Part shown: positions 17,266 through 26,972 of the stretch, piece after piece | Layout: each line of letters starts with the position of its first letter | How positions within the stretch are numbered: the stretch's first letter is position 1 | Assembly: GCA_025937785.1 (NCBI GenBank) | Contig: JAICQQ010000001.1 | Span: 1-64,000 of the forward strand | Direction: 5' to 3' | DNA length: 64,000 bases | Source: Polyangiaceae bacterium | GTDB lineage: Bacteria > Myxococcota_A > Polyangia > Polyangiales > Polyangiaceae | Position numbers and translations under genes: made by a program | The notes under the pieces: model-generated | The model's database searches: none | Told to the model about the DNA's origin: nothing | What the model saw: only the letters and a program-made list of their open reading frames with translations

Positions 17266-18396
17266 TCAGATGCGCATGGGCATGACTACCGCCAAGTAGT
17301 CGAGGTTGGTGGCAGGCCCGCCCGGGCGCAGCACGGCGGGGTCGAGCTCACCGCTGATCGCCAGCAAGAGCTCGTCGGTCTCGATGGCCATCGCCGCATC
17401 CAGGAAGTAGCGGGCGTTGAAGCCCACCGTGATCTCTTCTCCATCGTAGTCGACGGGCACTTCGTCGAAGCCCTCGCCGCTCTCGGGGCTCTCGCTTTCG
17501 AAGCGCAGGTTCCCACCGGAGAGCGTCAACTTGACACCGCCGGTGCGATCGCTCGCTGCCAGGGACACCGCCTTCAGCGCGTCGGACACCTGCGCGCGGG
17601 GCGCTCGGACCACACGCGCGCTAGTTTCGGGGATCACCTGCTGGTAGGGCGGGAACTGCGCCTCGACGAGCTTGACGCTGAAGCGGAAACCCGCCGCGGT
17701 GAAGAACACGTTCGCGCCCGACTTGACCATGTGCAGCGTCGCGGCGGCATCGACGGCGATCGCTTCGTCGCACAGACGGCGAAGCTCTTGCACGCCCTTC
17801 AGCGGGATCAGCATGCTCACGGGTGACTTGGGGTTGTCCGCGCGGATCTCGATCTTCGAAAGGCGGTGACCGTCGGTGGTCACCATGCGCACGCGTTCGG
17901 CATCCCACTCGAACAGCGCGCTGTTCAGGTGCAACCGCGTCTCGTCGGTCGAGATCGAGAAGTGCGTTGCCGAGATCAGCTTCGCGAGTGACGTCGCACC
18001 CAGCTCGAACTCGTCGCTCGAGGGGTCGGGCGCGGGCAAGGTCGGGAACTCGTCACCGGGCAGTCCGTGCAGCGTATAGCGGCGTGCTGAACCCACGGCA
18101 CGCAACACTGTCGCAGCGTTGTCGCCCACCGCGATCGAGACCTGTCCGTCGGGCATCATCTTGACGCGATCGAACAAATCTCGCGCCGGGACGGCTACGG
18201 ATCCCGGCTTCTCCAGCTGTGCTTCGATGGTACCGCTCACCGCGAGGTACAGGTCCGTCGCTGCAACGCGCAGGCCCTCTTTGCTGGCTTCGAGCAGCAC
18301 GTTGCCGAGCACGGGCATGGTGCTCTTCTTGTCGGCGACCCCCTGGCAGCGCGCGAGCACTCGCACCAAGTCTTTTTTGCTGACGGTAACTTGCAT
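17266..18396 (-). CDS. dnaN: DNA polymerase III sliding clamp (beta subunit)
   Basis: MQVTVSKKDLVRVLARCQGVADKKSTMPVLGNVLLEA...YLAVVMPMRI; internal ATG 18396 preferred over the upstream ORF start. Confidence 0.96.
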   Translation of the reverse strand: MQVTVSKKDLVRVLARCQGVADKKSTMPVLGNVLLEASKEGLRVAATDLYLAVSGTIEAQLEKPGSVAVPARDLFDRVKMMPDGQVSIAVGDNAATVLRAVGSARRYTLHGLPGDEFPTLPAPDPSSDEFELGATSLAKLISATHFSISTDETRLHLNSALFEWDAERVRMVTTDGHRLSKIEIRADNPKSPVSMLIPLKGVQELRRLCDEAIAVDAAATLHMVKSGANVFFTAAGFRFSVKLVEAQFPPYQQVIPETSARVVRAPRAQVSDALKAVSLAASDRTGGVKLTLSGGNLRFESESPESGEGFDEVPVDYDGEEITVGFNARYFLDAAMAIETDELLLAISGELDPAVLRPGGPATNLDYLAVVMPMRI

Positions 18397-18469
18397 CCGG
18401 CATCCACCTACTAGTCGCGCTTCAAGGCCAACACCAGGATTCACGTGCGGGAAGAACAGCGGGGTGTAG

Positions 18470-18760
18470 TGCCCTCACCCCGTCTCTCCACAGATCTTCG
18501 GAATGACTATGGATCGATCGATCTTAAATTTAATTTTGGTCATCGTAGTAGGGGCTGTGGAGAGTGGGGAAAACATTGCAAACAGTTGATTTAATAGATG
18601 AATCTCTCGTTCCAGTAGTAGAGAAACTCGTGGGTCCGCTTGTAGGTGAACTGGGAACGGCCCGCGGTATGTGGATACATCGAAGGGTTGCGCACACCCA
18701 CTTCCTCAGGGTTCTCCGGAGGTTATCCGCAGCCTGTGGATTACAGTAATTCGGCACGCT
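18470..18760. other. oriC: Probable chromosomal replication origin (oriC) region
   Basis: Intergenic, next to dnaN; AT-rich GATCGATCGATCTTAAATTTAATTTTGGT (18511-18540); near-consensus DnaA boxes TGTGGATAC (~18671), TTATCCGCA (~18723), TGTGGATTA (~18735); weaker TGTGGAGAG (~18556). Confidence 0.7.
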
Positions 18761-18763
18761 CGC

Positions 18764-18790
18764 CGCCCCCCGGACTCCACGTTCGGGGGC
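18764..18790 (-). terminator. GC-rich hairpin between the ccm-linked operon and the oriC-like region
   Basis: Minus strand GCCCCCG...CGGGGGGC about 40 nt downstream of the stop at 18829; no U-tract. Confidence 0.35.
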
Positions 18791-18828
18791 TCGTCAGGGC
18801 GTAGCCGCAGAGCGGATCGGAGGGGAAG

Positions 18829-20355
18829 TCAAGACTGCCCGGAGACCCCGGGCTGCACGATGCGCGCCAGGGCCGTCACGAGCGCTCGACGGGTCTGTTC
18901 GTAGCTCTGGGGGCCGACCTTGCCCTGGGTCTTGGCGCGCTCGAGCTGCACCAGCTCGTCGAGCAAAACGTCGCGAGCCTTCTTCAGCTCGCCGGTGAGC
19001 TTGCGCCGGCGGCCGCGGCTCGCTGGCGGCGCCTGGCTGGCGACGTAGATGCCGCTCGCCGCCGTCGCCATCGCGAGCAACACCGCGAGCCACGGAGCGT
19101 TGCCTCGCGTCGGCAAGCCGGTGAGCTCGAAGTGCACGTTGTCGAGGTCGTGGTTCTGAGCGCGCTGCTGCGTCACGAGCACGCGCTCGCCTTGGGGTCC
19201 GACCGAGACCTGAACCGGCGGGAAGTCGCGGGCGCTCAGGCTCATGCCTTTGGCCGCTGCCGCGACGACCCGGAACTCACCGACCTTGGGTGGCAGCCCG
19301 AGCTGGAAGGCCACAGCTGCGTCCTGCGGGTTGTCGATGTGGAAGTTGAAGCGAACGTCGTGCTGCCCTGGCGTGAATGTGCCGAGCAGCTTCACGCGCG
19401 AATCACCGTCAGCTTCGGCGCGCGTGTCCGCCTCGCTCTCTCGCGGAGAGAATGCTTTCACGCCGGCGGGGAGCTGCATGCCCACGCCCGACGGTACCCA
19501 GGTCACACCGCCGAGGTTGTACACCTGCAGCCAGACTTCGAACTGGAAGACGTCGTCACGCGGCTCGACGTACACCAGACCCCGCATCGCGATCCGCGCT
19601 TCGTCGATGTTGCTGGTGACGGGGTACACGTGGAGCAGCACCCGTTGGCCTCGATCTTCGGCCAAGCGAAACGGGGTGGTCGCGTACTCGGCCGGACCTT
19701 TGCTGACCGTGACGCGGTAGCTGAAGCGAGTCGAGGCTTCGAGCTTCGAGAAGCGGACCTCGCCTTGCGCGTTGCTGGTTTGGGTCTCGGAGTCGCGTTG
19801 GTCACCCTCGGCAATCGACTGGAACATCTTGCTCAGGCGCACGGGGACGCCCGCGAGGGGCTGGCCGGAACCGTCCACGATGGTGGCGACGATGCTGCCG
19901 ATCGGCACGGAGGCGTCCGGCTTCGAGCTGTCGCGCGCCGCGTTCATGCCGCCGTGGGGGCTCGCCGCGGCCTGAGGGGCGCCGCCGGCTGCAGGAGGGG
20001 GGGCGGCTGCGCTCGGCGCGGCAGTCGTTGCGGGGCCTGTCCCAGGTACCGGAGGGTGCCCCGCCGGCAGGGGACCGCTGGGCGCGGGAGCCACTGGGGC
20101 GGTGCCTGCGACGGGGGGGTGCCCCGCGGGCAAGGGGCCGCTGGGCGCGGGAGCCGCTGGGGCGGTGCTTGCGACGGGGGGATGCCCCGCGGGCAGGGGA
20201 CCGCTGGGGGTTGGAGCTGCGGGAGCCGTTGCTCCGGCCGCTACCGGGGGATGCCCGGGGGGCAGTGGGCCCTGAGGCGGTGCTTGCCCCTGCGCAGCGG
20301 CAGCCAGTGGCCAGGCGACGGCCAGCACGCACAACCAACGGGTGTAGCCCTTCAC
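18829..20355 (-). CDS. Exported/membrane protein with GPLPAGHPPV tandem repeats and a carboxypeptidase-regulatory-like domain
   Basis: Signal peptide; four ~21-aa GPLPAGHPPVA(S/G)TAPAAPAPS units; IGSIVATIVDGSGQPLAGVPVRL; C-terminal TM. GTG start overlaps the upstream TGA. Confidence 0.6.
   Translation of the reverse strand: MKGYTRWLCVLAVAWPLAAAAQGQAPPQGPLPPGHPPVAAGATAPAAPTPSGPLPAGHPPVASTAPAAPAPSGPLPAGHPPVAGTAPVAPAPSGPLPAGHPPVPGTGPATTAAPSAAAPPPAAGGAPQAAASPHGGMNAARDSSKPDASVPIGSIVATIVDGSGQPLAGVPVRLSKMFQSIAEGDQRDSETQTSNAQGEVRFSKLEASTRFSYRVTVSKGPAEYATTPFRLAEDRGQRVLLHVYPVTSNIDEARIAMRGLVYVEPRDDVFQFEVWLQVYNLGGVTWVPSGVGMQLPAGVKAFSPRESEADTRAEADGDSRVKLLGTFTPGQHDVRFNFHIDNPQDAAVAFQLGLPPKVGEFRVVAAAAKGMSLSARDFPPVQVSVGPQGERVLVTQQRAQNHDLDNVHFELTGLPTRGNAPWLAVLLAMATAASGIYVASQAPPASRGRRRKLTGELKKARDVLLDELVQLERAKTQGKVGPQSYEQTRRALVTALARIVQPGVSGQS
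20057..20260. repeat. In-frame 63-69-bp tandem repeat encoding GPLPAGHPPV units
   Basis: Unit starts at 20057, 20120, 20183, 20252 (63, 63, 69 bp spacing). Confidence 0.8.
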
Positions 20356-20963
20356 GATGCCGCCTCCAGCGGGGTGCCGCAGCTCTTGCAGAAGCGCGCG
20401 TCGGGGTCGTTCGCGGTGTTGCACTCGGGACACTCGGTGTCCTTCTCGAGCGGCGCGCTCTTTTCGCCGTCGCTTGCCCGTTTCTCGCGCTTGACCTTGT
20501 GCGGTTTGGATTCCTTGGCAGGCTCCGCTGCCTCGCCCATGCGCTTCGCCAACAGGCGCTCGACCTGGGAGCGTGCGTCGCCCATGTCGGCGTCGACCGC
20601 CTGGATCAGCTCCTTCGCCCGCGCCGTGTACTTCGCCACCAGCTCTGCGTAGTCTTCGTCGCTGATTTTTCCGACGCTCTTCTCGTACTCGAGATCTTTC
20701 AGGGTGCGGAGCACGGAGCGCTTCTCTTCTTCTTCCGCCGAAGGGGCCGCGAGGCTCAGCGCCTCTTCCAGCGTGAGCTCCGCCTCACCCGTCAGCCCTT
20801 GCACGCTGTTCCACAGGATGAAGATCACGCCCACCAGCACCGCGCCCGCGAGCACCAGGATGCCGAGCTCGATGCCCATGAGCACGCCGACCACCACGCT
20901 CGCCAGGGCAGCGCAGAGCGGCAGCACCCAGCGCAGCGTTCTCGAAAGCTCGGGTTGGTTCAT
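20352..20963 (-). CDS. Membrane protein with C-terminal zinc ribbon
   Basis: Two N-terminal TM segments; ECPECNTANDPDARFCKSCGTPLE; start codon overlaps the ccmF stop (TGATG). Confidence 0.65.
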   Translation of the reverse strand: MNQPELSRTLRWVLPLCAALASVVVGVLMGIELGILVLAGAVLVGVIFILWNSVQGLTGEAELTLEEALSLAAPSAEEEEKRSVLRTLKDLEYEKSVGKISDEDYAELVAKYTARAKELIQAVDADMGDARSQVERLLAKRMGEAAEPAKESKPHKVKREKRASDGEKSAPLEKDTECPECNTANDPDARFCKSCGTPLEAAS

Positions 20964-23305
20964 CAGAGCTGGTGAGTGCGACGAATTCGCTTGCGACTCA
21001 ACCCCGCAATGCTGAGGCCGCCCAAGGCCAGGCCCAGGCCCGCCGTTGCCATCACCCAGGTGAGGTCGGGAGCGGGTGCCGTGCGGGTGACCGCGCGCGC
21101 CGCGGTCTGCTTGGTTTCAGGCCGCGGGTGCGCATAAGCGGTCGCGGGCGCCATCGCCAGATAGATCGAGAGCGCGATGCCGGCGGTCGCCCCGCCTGCC
21201 GCTCGCACGTAGGCCCAGACACCGAGCTCACGCGTGCGGACCTCGGGCCAGAGCGAGATCGAGCAGCCGGCGATCAGGATCAGCACCCCGAGCCAGATCC
21301 AACCCACCAGCGGGTTGACATGGAACTGGAAGGTCGCGCGCTTCGAGCTCGGATCGACGGTGCCGACGATGACGTACAGATCCTCGCGCAGGCCACGCAA
21401 CAGCGCGACCTCGGTCGTCGGCCCCATCGGACTGTTCTTGTAGATGAACTTGGCGGGATCCAGCGAGGCGACGACCTCGCCGCCGCGCGCGACCGACACG
21501 CGCGCAAAGATCATGCGCTTCTCTACGTCCGCTGCTTCGGCGGGGCTGCAGTCCGGGTTGCCGGGGCACATGCGCGGACCCTCGTAGGTGATGTCGTAGC
21601 TCCCGATCTGGTAGGTCTGCCCCGGCGTCATGCTGGTCTCTTTGTCGATACCCCAGGCCTGACCCACGAAGCCGATGTACATCGCGATGATGCCGAGGTG
21701 CACGATGTACCCGCCATAACGACGGCGGCTCTTGGCGACGAGGCGCCACAGGGCGACGCCGGCAGTCTCCTGATCGTTGCGCTTCTCGGCAGCGGTTTGG
21801 CGCGCCCGCACGCCGCGGTAGAACTCTTGAACGATGACCGCGATGTTGAAGCCCACGAGCGTCATCGTCACGAGCGGCAGCGCCTTCTTGAGCGGGTCCA
21901 GGATCACCGAAGCGGCACCGGTATCGAACGAGGCGGAGTCGACGAAGGCGGGGAAGCCGAGCGTACCGCCGAGAGTGAGGTGCGCGAGCGCGAACACCGC
22001 CGCCGCGCTGAGCGGGAAGGCGAAAGCCCGTTTCAATGAAACCTGACTCGTCTTGCGCCAGCCGAACAACGGGGCGAGGCCCATCAACGCGAACACGACG
22101 ATCCCGAGCGGAGCGATCCAGCGATCGAAGAAGGGCTTGCCGAAGGTCACGGACTCGTCGCTGAAGAGCTCGCTGATCTTCGGCCACATCGTGAAGATCA
22201 GGATGAAGGTCATCATGCCGAGCAGCGCCCAGTTGTTGATGACGAACATCGCCTCGCGGCTGGCCATCGACTCGATCTGCGCGCGGCCGCGCAGGCGGGG
22301 CATGCGCCACACGATGAGCCCGGCCGTCACCGCCACGATCACCCCCATGAAGCCGACGAAGTAGATGCCGATATCGCTCTTCGCGAAGCTGTGCACGCTG
22401 GCGATGAGCCCGGAGCGCGTGAGGAAGGTCCCGAAGATGGTCAGGAAAAACGTGAGGCAGATCAAGAACACGTTCCAGATCTTCAGGAAGTTCCTGCGCT
22501 CCTGGATCATCGTCGAGTGCACGTAGGCGGCCGCGGTGAACCAGGGCAAGCAGGCGGCGTTCTCGACCGGGTCCCACGCCCAGTAGCCGCCCCAGCCCAG
22601 CTCTTCGTACGCCCAGAGCATGCCGAGCACGTTTCCGATCGAGAGAAACAGGAACGCGAACAGCATCCATTTACGCACCGCGATGATCCACTCGTTGTCG
22701 AGGCGGCCGGTGACCAGGGCCGCGACCGCGAACGCGAACGGAACCGCGCAGCCCACGAAGCCCATGTACAGCGCGGGTGGGTGGATGATCATCCAGTAGT
22801 TCTGCAGCAGTGGGTTCAGGCCCTCACCGTCCGCCGCCGCCCCGCTCATGTTGGTCTGGAAGGGGTTCGCCGCGAAAATCATGAGGATCGCGAAGAACCC
22901 CACGATCACCATGAGGGTCGCGATCACGTACGGTTGGAGCTCGCGATAGCGCCCGCGCAGCCAGCGGATGCAGGTCGCGATGTAGCCGCCGAGCAGGAGT
23001 GACCACCAGAGCAAAGAACCGTCCTGCCCACCCCACAGCGCGGTCAGCAGATAGGTGGTCGACATCGAGCGATCGCTGTACCGCGACACGTAACGGATGC
23101 GAAAGTCGTGGGTCACGAACGCGTACGCGAGCAGCAGCACCGCGAACAGGATCAGGCCCGACGTGGCGTAAGCCCCCAGGCGCGCCGAGCTCAGCAGGCG
23201 GGGTCGCCCGCTACCAGCTGCTACGGCGACTGCGAACGTGTACGCGGCGCAGATCAACACGGCGTACACCATGAGTGATCCGAACTGAGGAAGGGTGAGC
23301 CACAT
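20963..23305 (-). CDS. ccmF: Cytochrome c biogenesis heme lyase CcmF/NrfE family
   Basis: 780 aa multi-TM; LWGGQDGSLLWWSLLLG, WAYEELGWGGYWAWDPVENAACLPWFTAAAYVHS. Confidence 0.95.
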   Translation of the reverse strand: MWLTLPQFGSLMVYAVLICAAYTFAVAVAAGSGRPRLLSSARLGAYATSGLILFAVLLLAYAFVTHDFRIRYVSRYSDRSMSTTYLLTALWGGQDGSLLWWSLLLGGYIATCIRWLRGRYRELQPYVIATLMVIVGFFAILMIFAANPFQTNMSGAAADGEGLNPLLQNYWMIIHPPALYMGFVGCAVPFAFAVAALVTGRLDNEWIIAVRKWMLFAFLFLSIGNVLGMLWAYEELGWGGYWAWDPVENAACLPWFTAAAYVHSTMIQERRNFLKIWNVFLICLTFFLTIFGTFLTRSGLIASVHSFAKSDIGIYFVGFMGVIVAVTAGLIVWRMPRLRGRAQIESMASREAMFVINNWALLGMMTFILIFTMWPKISELFSDESVTFGKPFFDRWIAPLGIVVFALMGLAPLFGWRKTSQVSLKRAFAFPLSAAAVFALAHLTLGGTLGFPAFVDSASFDTGAASVILDPLKKALPLVTMTLVGFNIAVIVQEFYRGVRARQTAAEKRNDQETAGVALWRLVAKSRRRYGGYIVHLGIIAMYIGFVGQAWGIDKETSMTPGQTYQIGSYDITYEGPRMCPGNPDCSPAEAADVEKRMIFARVSVARGGEVVASLDPAKFIYKNSPMGPTTEVALLRGLREDLYVIVGTVDPSSKRATFQFHVNPLVGWIWLGVLILIAGCSISLWPEVRTRELGVWAYVRAAGGATAGIALSIYLAMAPATAYAHPRPETKQTAARAVTRTAPAPDLTWVMATAGLGLALGGLSIAGLSRKRIRRTHQL

Positions 23306-23552
23306 GGCCCGCCCAGCTTACTCCAAGGCCTCGCGCATACCAGAGAATCACGCTGGGCGAACCCGCGCCGCGCCGGCTCCAACGCCTGTCGTTACGCCTG
23401 GTAAATTCCGTTACTAACGGTGTTCTCGTGCTTTTCTCGCGAGCCATCGCCGGAAACCCGCAGCCTTTGGGTTTCATTCCCCGCGCCTTCGAAGTGACCT
23501 CGATGAACACCGGATCGGTAGGATCGCCGCGGGCCCCCGCAGGCGGCGTACC

Positions 23553-24296
23553 TCAGACCTCGCCGGTCACGGTGGTGCCGACATCGCCGCCGAGGCAGAC
23601 CCGGCGGATGTTGCCGGGAGTCATCTTGAACACCCGGATCGGCAGACCGTTTTCGCGACAGAGCGTCACCGCTGTCGAATCCATCACGCCCAGCTTTTTC
23701 TCGAGGAAACGATCGTAGCTGAGTCGAGACAACAGCGTAGCCGAGGGATCACGCTTCGGGTCTCGATCGTAGATGCCGTCGACCTTGGTGGCTTTGAATA
23801 GCCCGTCCGCGCGGATCTCGGTGGCGCGCAGGGCGGCCGCGGTGTCAGTCGAAAAGTAGGGGTTGCCGGTGCCGGCGGCGAAGATGACGATGTAGCCGCG
23901 TTCGAGGTGGTGCATCGCGCGGCGGCGGATGTACGGCTCTGCGACCTGCTTGATCTCGAGAGCGGTCATGACTCGGGTGGGCACGTTGCAGCGTTCGAGC
24001 GCATCTTGCAGCGCCAATGAGTTGATGACGGTGGCCAGCATGCCCATGTAATCGCTCTGCGCGCGGTCCATGCCGTGAGAAGCGCCCCGCAGCCCGCGAA
24101 AGATGTTGCCACCGCCCACGACGATACCGATCTGTACGCCGGTCGCGTGCACCTCACCGAGCTCGGTCGCGGTGGCGCGCAGGGTCGCGGTGTCGATGCC
24201 GAACCCGCCTTCCTGACCGCAAAGTGCCTCGCCACTCAACTTGAGGAGGACACGCCGATAGTGAAGCTTCCCGGATTGTGCTTGTACTTCGTCCAC
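23553..24296 (-). CDS. pyrH: UMP kinase
   Basis: [15 protein letters not shown]...[12 protein letters not shown]...[20 protein letters not shown] start 24296 preferred. Confidence 0.94.
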   Translation of the reverse strand: MDEVQAQSGKLHYRRVLLKLSGEALCGQEGGFGIDTATLRATATELGEVHATGVQIGIVVGGGNIFRGLRGASHGMDRAQSDYMGMLATVINSLALQDALERCNVPTRVMTALEIKQVAEPYIRRRAMHHLERGYIVIFAAGTGNPYFSTDTAAALRATEIRADGLFKATKVDGIYDRDPKRDPSATLLSRLSYDRFLEKKLGVMDSTAVTLCRENGLPIRVFKMTPGNIRRVCLGGDVGTTVTGEV

Positions 24297-24405
24297 GAAG
24301 GCGAGTCGTAGCCTCCTCGCTCGTGAATCGCAATCGCCAGGTCGCCACAACCTCGCATTTGCCCGTGGCCAAAGCCGAGTGTGCGTAGTAATCCGTGGCG
24401 GGTCT

Positions 24406-25416
24406 ATGCACGCGTGCCGCAGCCTGCGGAGAGCCCTGTTGGGGGCATTCCTTACCGTGACAGCGGCAGGCTGTGCGGACGGATGTCAGAGTTCGGACCC
24501 AGTCGCAGGTGCACCGAGCGCGAGCGCGTCTGCTGCAGCCGCGCCGCCCGCTGTCGCGCTGAGCCCCGAGCTGCGGGGCAAGGTGCTCGCCCGCGTCGGC
24601 AAGCGCGAGATCACGCTGGGTGAGTACGCAGCCACGCTCGAGCGCATGAACGAGTTCGAACGGCTGCGCTACCAGTCGCCGGATCGACGCAAGCTGCTGT
24701 TAGAGGAAATGATCCAAGTGGAGTTGCTCGCCGAAGAGGCGCGGCGCCGCGGCCTCGACAAGCAGCCAGCGACCCAGGCGCGTCTGCGACAGATCCTGCG
24801 CGACGAGGTACTCAGAAGCGCGCGCGAGGCGTTGCCCAAGCCTGAAGCGATCCCGGTTTCGGAGGTGCGAGCCTACTACGACAAGCACCAGGCAGAGTTC
24901 CAAGAGCCCGAGCGCCGGCGTGTCGCACACCTCGAGGTGCTGAGCGAAAAAGAGGGCACGGAGCTGTTGAAGAAAGCCAGTACGGCCTCGCCCAAGGAAT
25001 GGGGCCAACTCGTGGGTGCGCACTCGGTCGACCGCGGTCGCTCGACCGCCATCGGCGATCCCGACGAATTCGCCGGCGACCTCGGCATCGTCGCCAAGCC
25101 GGGCGTCGAAGGTGGTGAGAATCCGAAGGTCCCCGAAGCCGTCCGCGCGGCGGTCTTCCAGATCGCCAAGGTCGGTCAAGTCCATCCCGAGCTGGTGCGC
25201 GTGGGCAACTCGTTTCACATCGTGCGTTTGATCGGAAAGACCGACGCCCGTGCCCGCAGCGTGCAAGAGGCGGAGCGCGCGATCCGCGTGCGCTTGCTCG
25301 AGGAGCGCGCCAAAAAGCTCGAGGCCGATCTCGAACGAGAACTGCGGGCGAAGTACCCCGTCGTGCTCGACGAGGCGCAGCTCGCGAAGCTCAAGATTCC
25401 CAAGCACGCGCCATGA
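24406..25416 (+). CDS. Peptidylprolyl isomerase (SurA/PpiC-type) lipoprotein
   Basis: Lipobox-like VTAAGC; SurA-like N-terminus and parvulin-like domain ([14 protein letters not shown]...FHIVRLIGK). Confidence 0.75.
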   Translation: MHACRSLRRALLGAFLTVTAAGCADGCQSSDPVAGAPSASASAAAAPPAVALSPELRGKVLARVGKREITLGEYAATLERMNEFERLRYQSPDRRKLLLEEMIQVELLAEEARRRGLDKQPATQARLRQILRDEVLRSAREALPKPEAIPVSEVRAYYDKHQAEFQEPERRRVAHLEVLSEKEGTELLKKASTASPKEWGQLVGAHSVDRGRSTAIGDPDEFAGDLGIVAKPGVEGGENPKVPEAVRAAVFQIAKVGQVHPELVRVGNSFHIVRLIGKTDARARSVQEAERAIRVRLLEERAKKLEADLERELRAKYPVVLDEAQLAKLKIPKHAP

Positions 25417-26525
25417 CGGAGCCGCACCAGAACCTCGACCTCGTCACCCTCGAGCATCCGACCCGGGAGTCGTGGCGCTGGCAGCTCCAGAACAGCGTGC
25501 GCAGCGTCGCGGATTTGCGGCGGGCGCTCGACCTGACGGCAGAGGAACTCGCGGGCGCGGAGCGCGCCGAACGCGGTGGTTTCCCGTTCGCGATCCCGCC
25601 TTATTACCTCGCCCTCTGCGACAAAAGCGATCCCAGCTGCCCGATCCGGCGCCAGGTCGTGCCGCACGCGGCGGAGGGCCAACCGACGCAGGGAGATCTG
25701 CGCGACCCCCTGGGCGAAGAGGCCCACGAAGTCGCTCCGGATCTGATCCAGCGCTATCCCGATCGCGCGCTCTTGTTGGTGAGCGACCGCTGCGCCGTGT
25801 ACTGCCGCTTCTGCACGCGCAGCCGCATGGTCGGCGCAGGCGGCGGGCCGCGTTCGATCGCACGGCTCGAGCCCGCCTTCGCCTACCTCGCCGCCCACCC
25901 CGAGGTCAGCGACGTGATCGTGAGCGGTGGCGACCCCCTGATCATGGCCACGCCGCGCCTCGCCGCGATCCTCGCGCGGCTGCGCGAAATCCCGAGCGTG
26001 CAAACGCTGCGGCTCGCCACGCGGGTGCCTGTGGTGCTGCCCCAACGTATCACCGCCGAGCTCGTCGAAGCGCTGCGTCCCTACCACCCGATCTGGGTCA
26101 TGACCCATTTCAACCATCCGAACGAGGTCACGCCCGAGGCGAGCCAGGCCTGCCAACGCCTGGCCGATGCCGGCTTTCCCGTGATGAACCACACCGTGCT
26201 CTTGCGCGGCATCAACGACGACGCGGCGTGCCTCGCTACCCTCTTCCGCGAACTCGTGCGAAACCGCGTGCGCCCGTACTACCTGCTCCAAGCCGACCCC
26301 GTCAGCGGCACCGGTCACCTGCGCACACCGCTACGAACCGGCGTCGAGATCATGCGCCAGCTCCAGGGCAAGCTCTCCGGCATCGCGCTGCCGAAGCTCA
26401 TCGTCGACACCCCCGGCGGCCACGGCAAGGTCCCGGTATCACCGGACTTCGTCATCGGCAGCTCCCCCGGCGCCACGCGCTTTCTGGCGCCTAACGGCGT
26501 CGAGGTCGACTACATCGACCCGTAA
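25413..26525 (+). CDS. KamA family radical SAM protein (lysine 2,3-aminomutase/EpmB-like)
   Basis: CAVYCRFCTRSRMVG (CxxxCxxC); DVIVSGGDPLIM; PYYLLQADPVSGTGHLRTP; LIVDTPGGHGKVPVSPDFVI; ATGA overlap with the upstream gene. Confidence 0.88.
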   Translation: MTEPHQNLDLVTLEHPTRESWRWQLQNSVRSVADLRRALDLTAEELAGAERAERGGFPFAIPPYYLALCDKSDPSCPIRRQVVPHAAEGQPTQGDLRDPLGEEAHEVAPDLIQRYPDRALLLVSDRCAVYCRFCTRSRMVGAGGGPRSIARLEPAFAYLAAHPEVSDVIVSGGDPLIMATPRLAAILARLREIPSVQTLRLATRVPVVLPQRITAELVEALRPYHPIWVMTHFNHPNEVTPEASQACQRLADAGFPVMNHTVLLRGINDDAACLATLFRELVRNRVRPYYLLQADPVSGTGHLRTPLRTGVEIMRQLQGKLSGIALPKLIVDTPGGHGKVPVSPDFVIGSSPGATRFLAPNGVEVDYIDP

Positions 26526-26970
26526 CGTGACGCGACGACTTCGCGCAGATCTCGGAAAAACTCGGGTGCGAGTTCGCGGCTGGGCAGGCCCGCCACTTGA
26601 CCGTCGCCGAGCTCGATCACGATCCAGGTTCCGTCCTCTTTCAACGCGACGTCCATGGTGAAGAAGGCGCTATCGATGCGCCCCACCACTCCTTGCATCC
26701 AAGCGAGCGGCAGCTCGGTATCGAACGACGTCAGGTCGCCCCAGTACTTGTGAGACAGGACCAGCTTTCCGTCGAACCAAAACGAACGAAACTCGGCGGC
26801 GAGCGGCATTCCGCTTTCCGGGTGCTGCCCAACGACCTCGAGCGGCAGGTACGAGCGGAACACGAGGCCGCCGTTCAGCTCGGATCCCTGCAACTCTAGA
26901 AACCGGCGCACCACCCACGCTGCTGAAGCGTGTCGATCAGCTCTGCAGGCAGGGCCTCGCGGCAAGCAGC
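26510..26970 (-). pseudogene. C-terminal fragment of an ATP-grasp (DUF4343-like) protein, frameshifted near 26917
   Basis: VVRRFLELQGSELNGGLVFRSYLPLEVV...DVALKEDGTWIVIELGDGQVAGLP without the N-terminal ATP-grasp part; another frame supplies REALPAELIDTLQQRGW immediately upstream. Confidence 0.55.
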
Positions 26971-26972
26971 GG

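Noticed and set aside
16150-17826. 558-aa plus-strand ORF spanning recF and dnaN antisense
   Set aside because: Shadow ORF crossing two confident minus-strand genes and their junction
19132-20652. 506-aa plus-strand ORF opposite the GHPPV-repeat gene
   Set aside because: Antisense of an operon with overlapping stop/start codons; glycine/arginine repeat is the complement of the Pro/Ala repeat
21228-22670. 480-aa minus-strand ORF in an alternative frame of ccmF
   Set aside because: Arg-rich out-of-frame reading of CcmF
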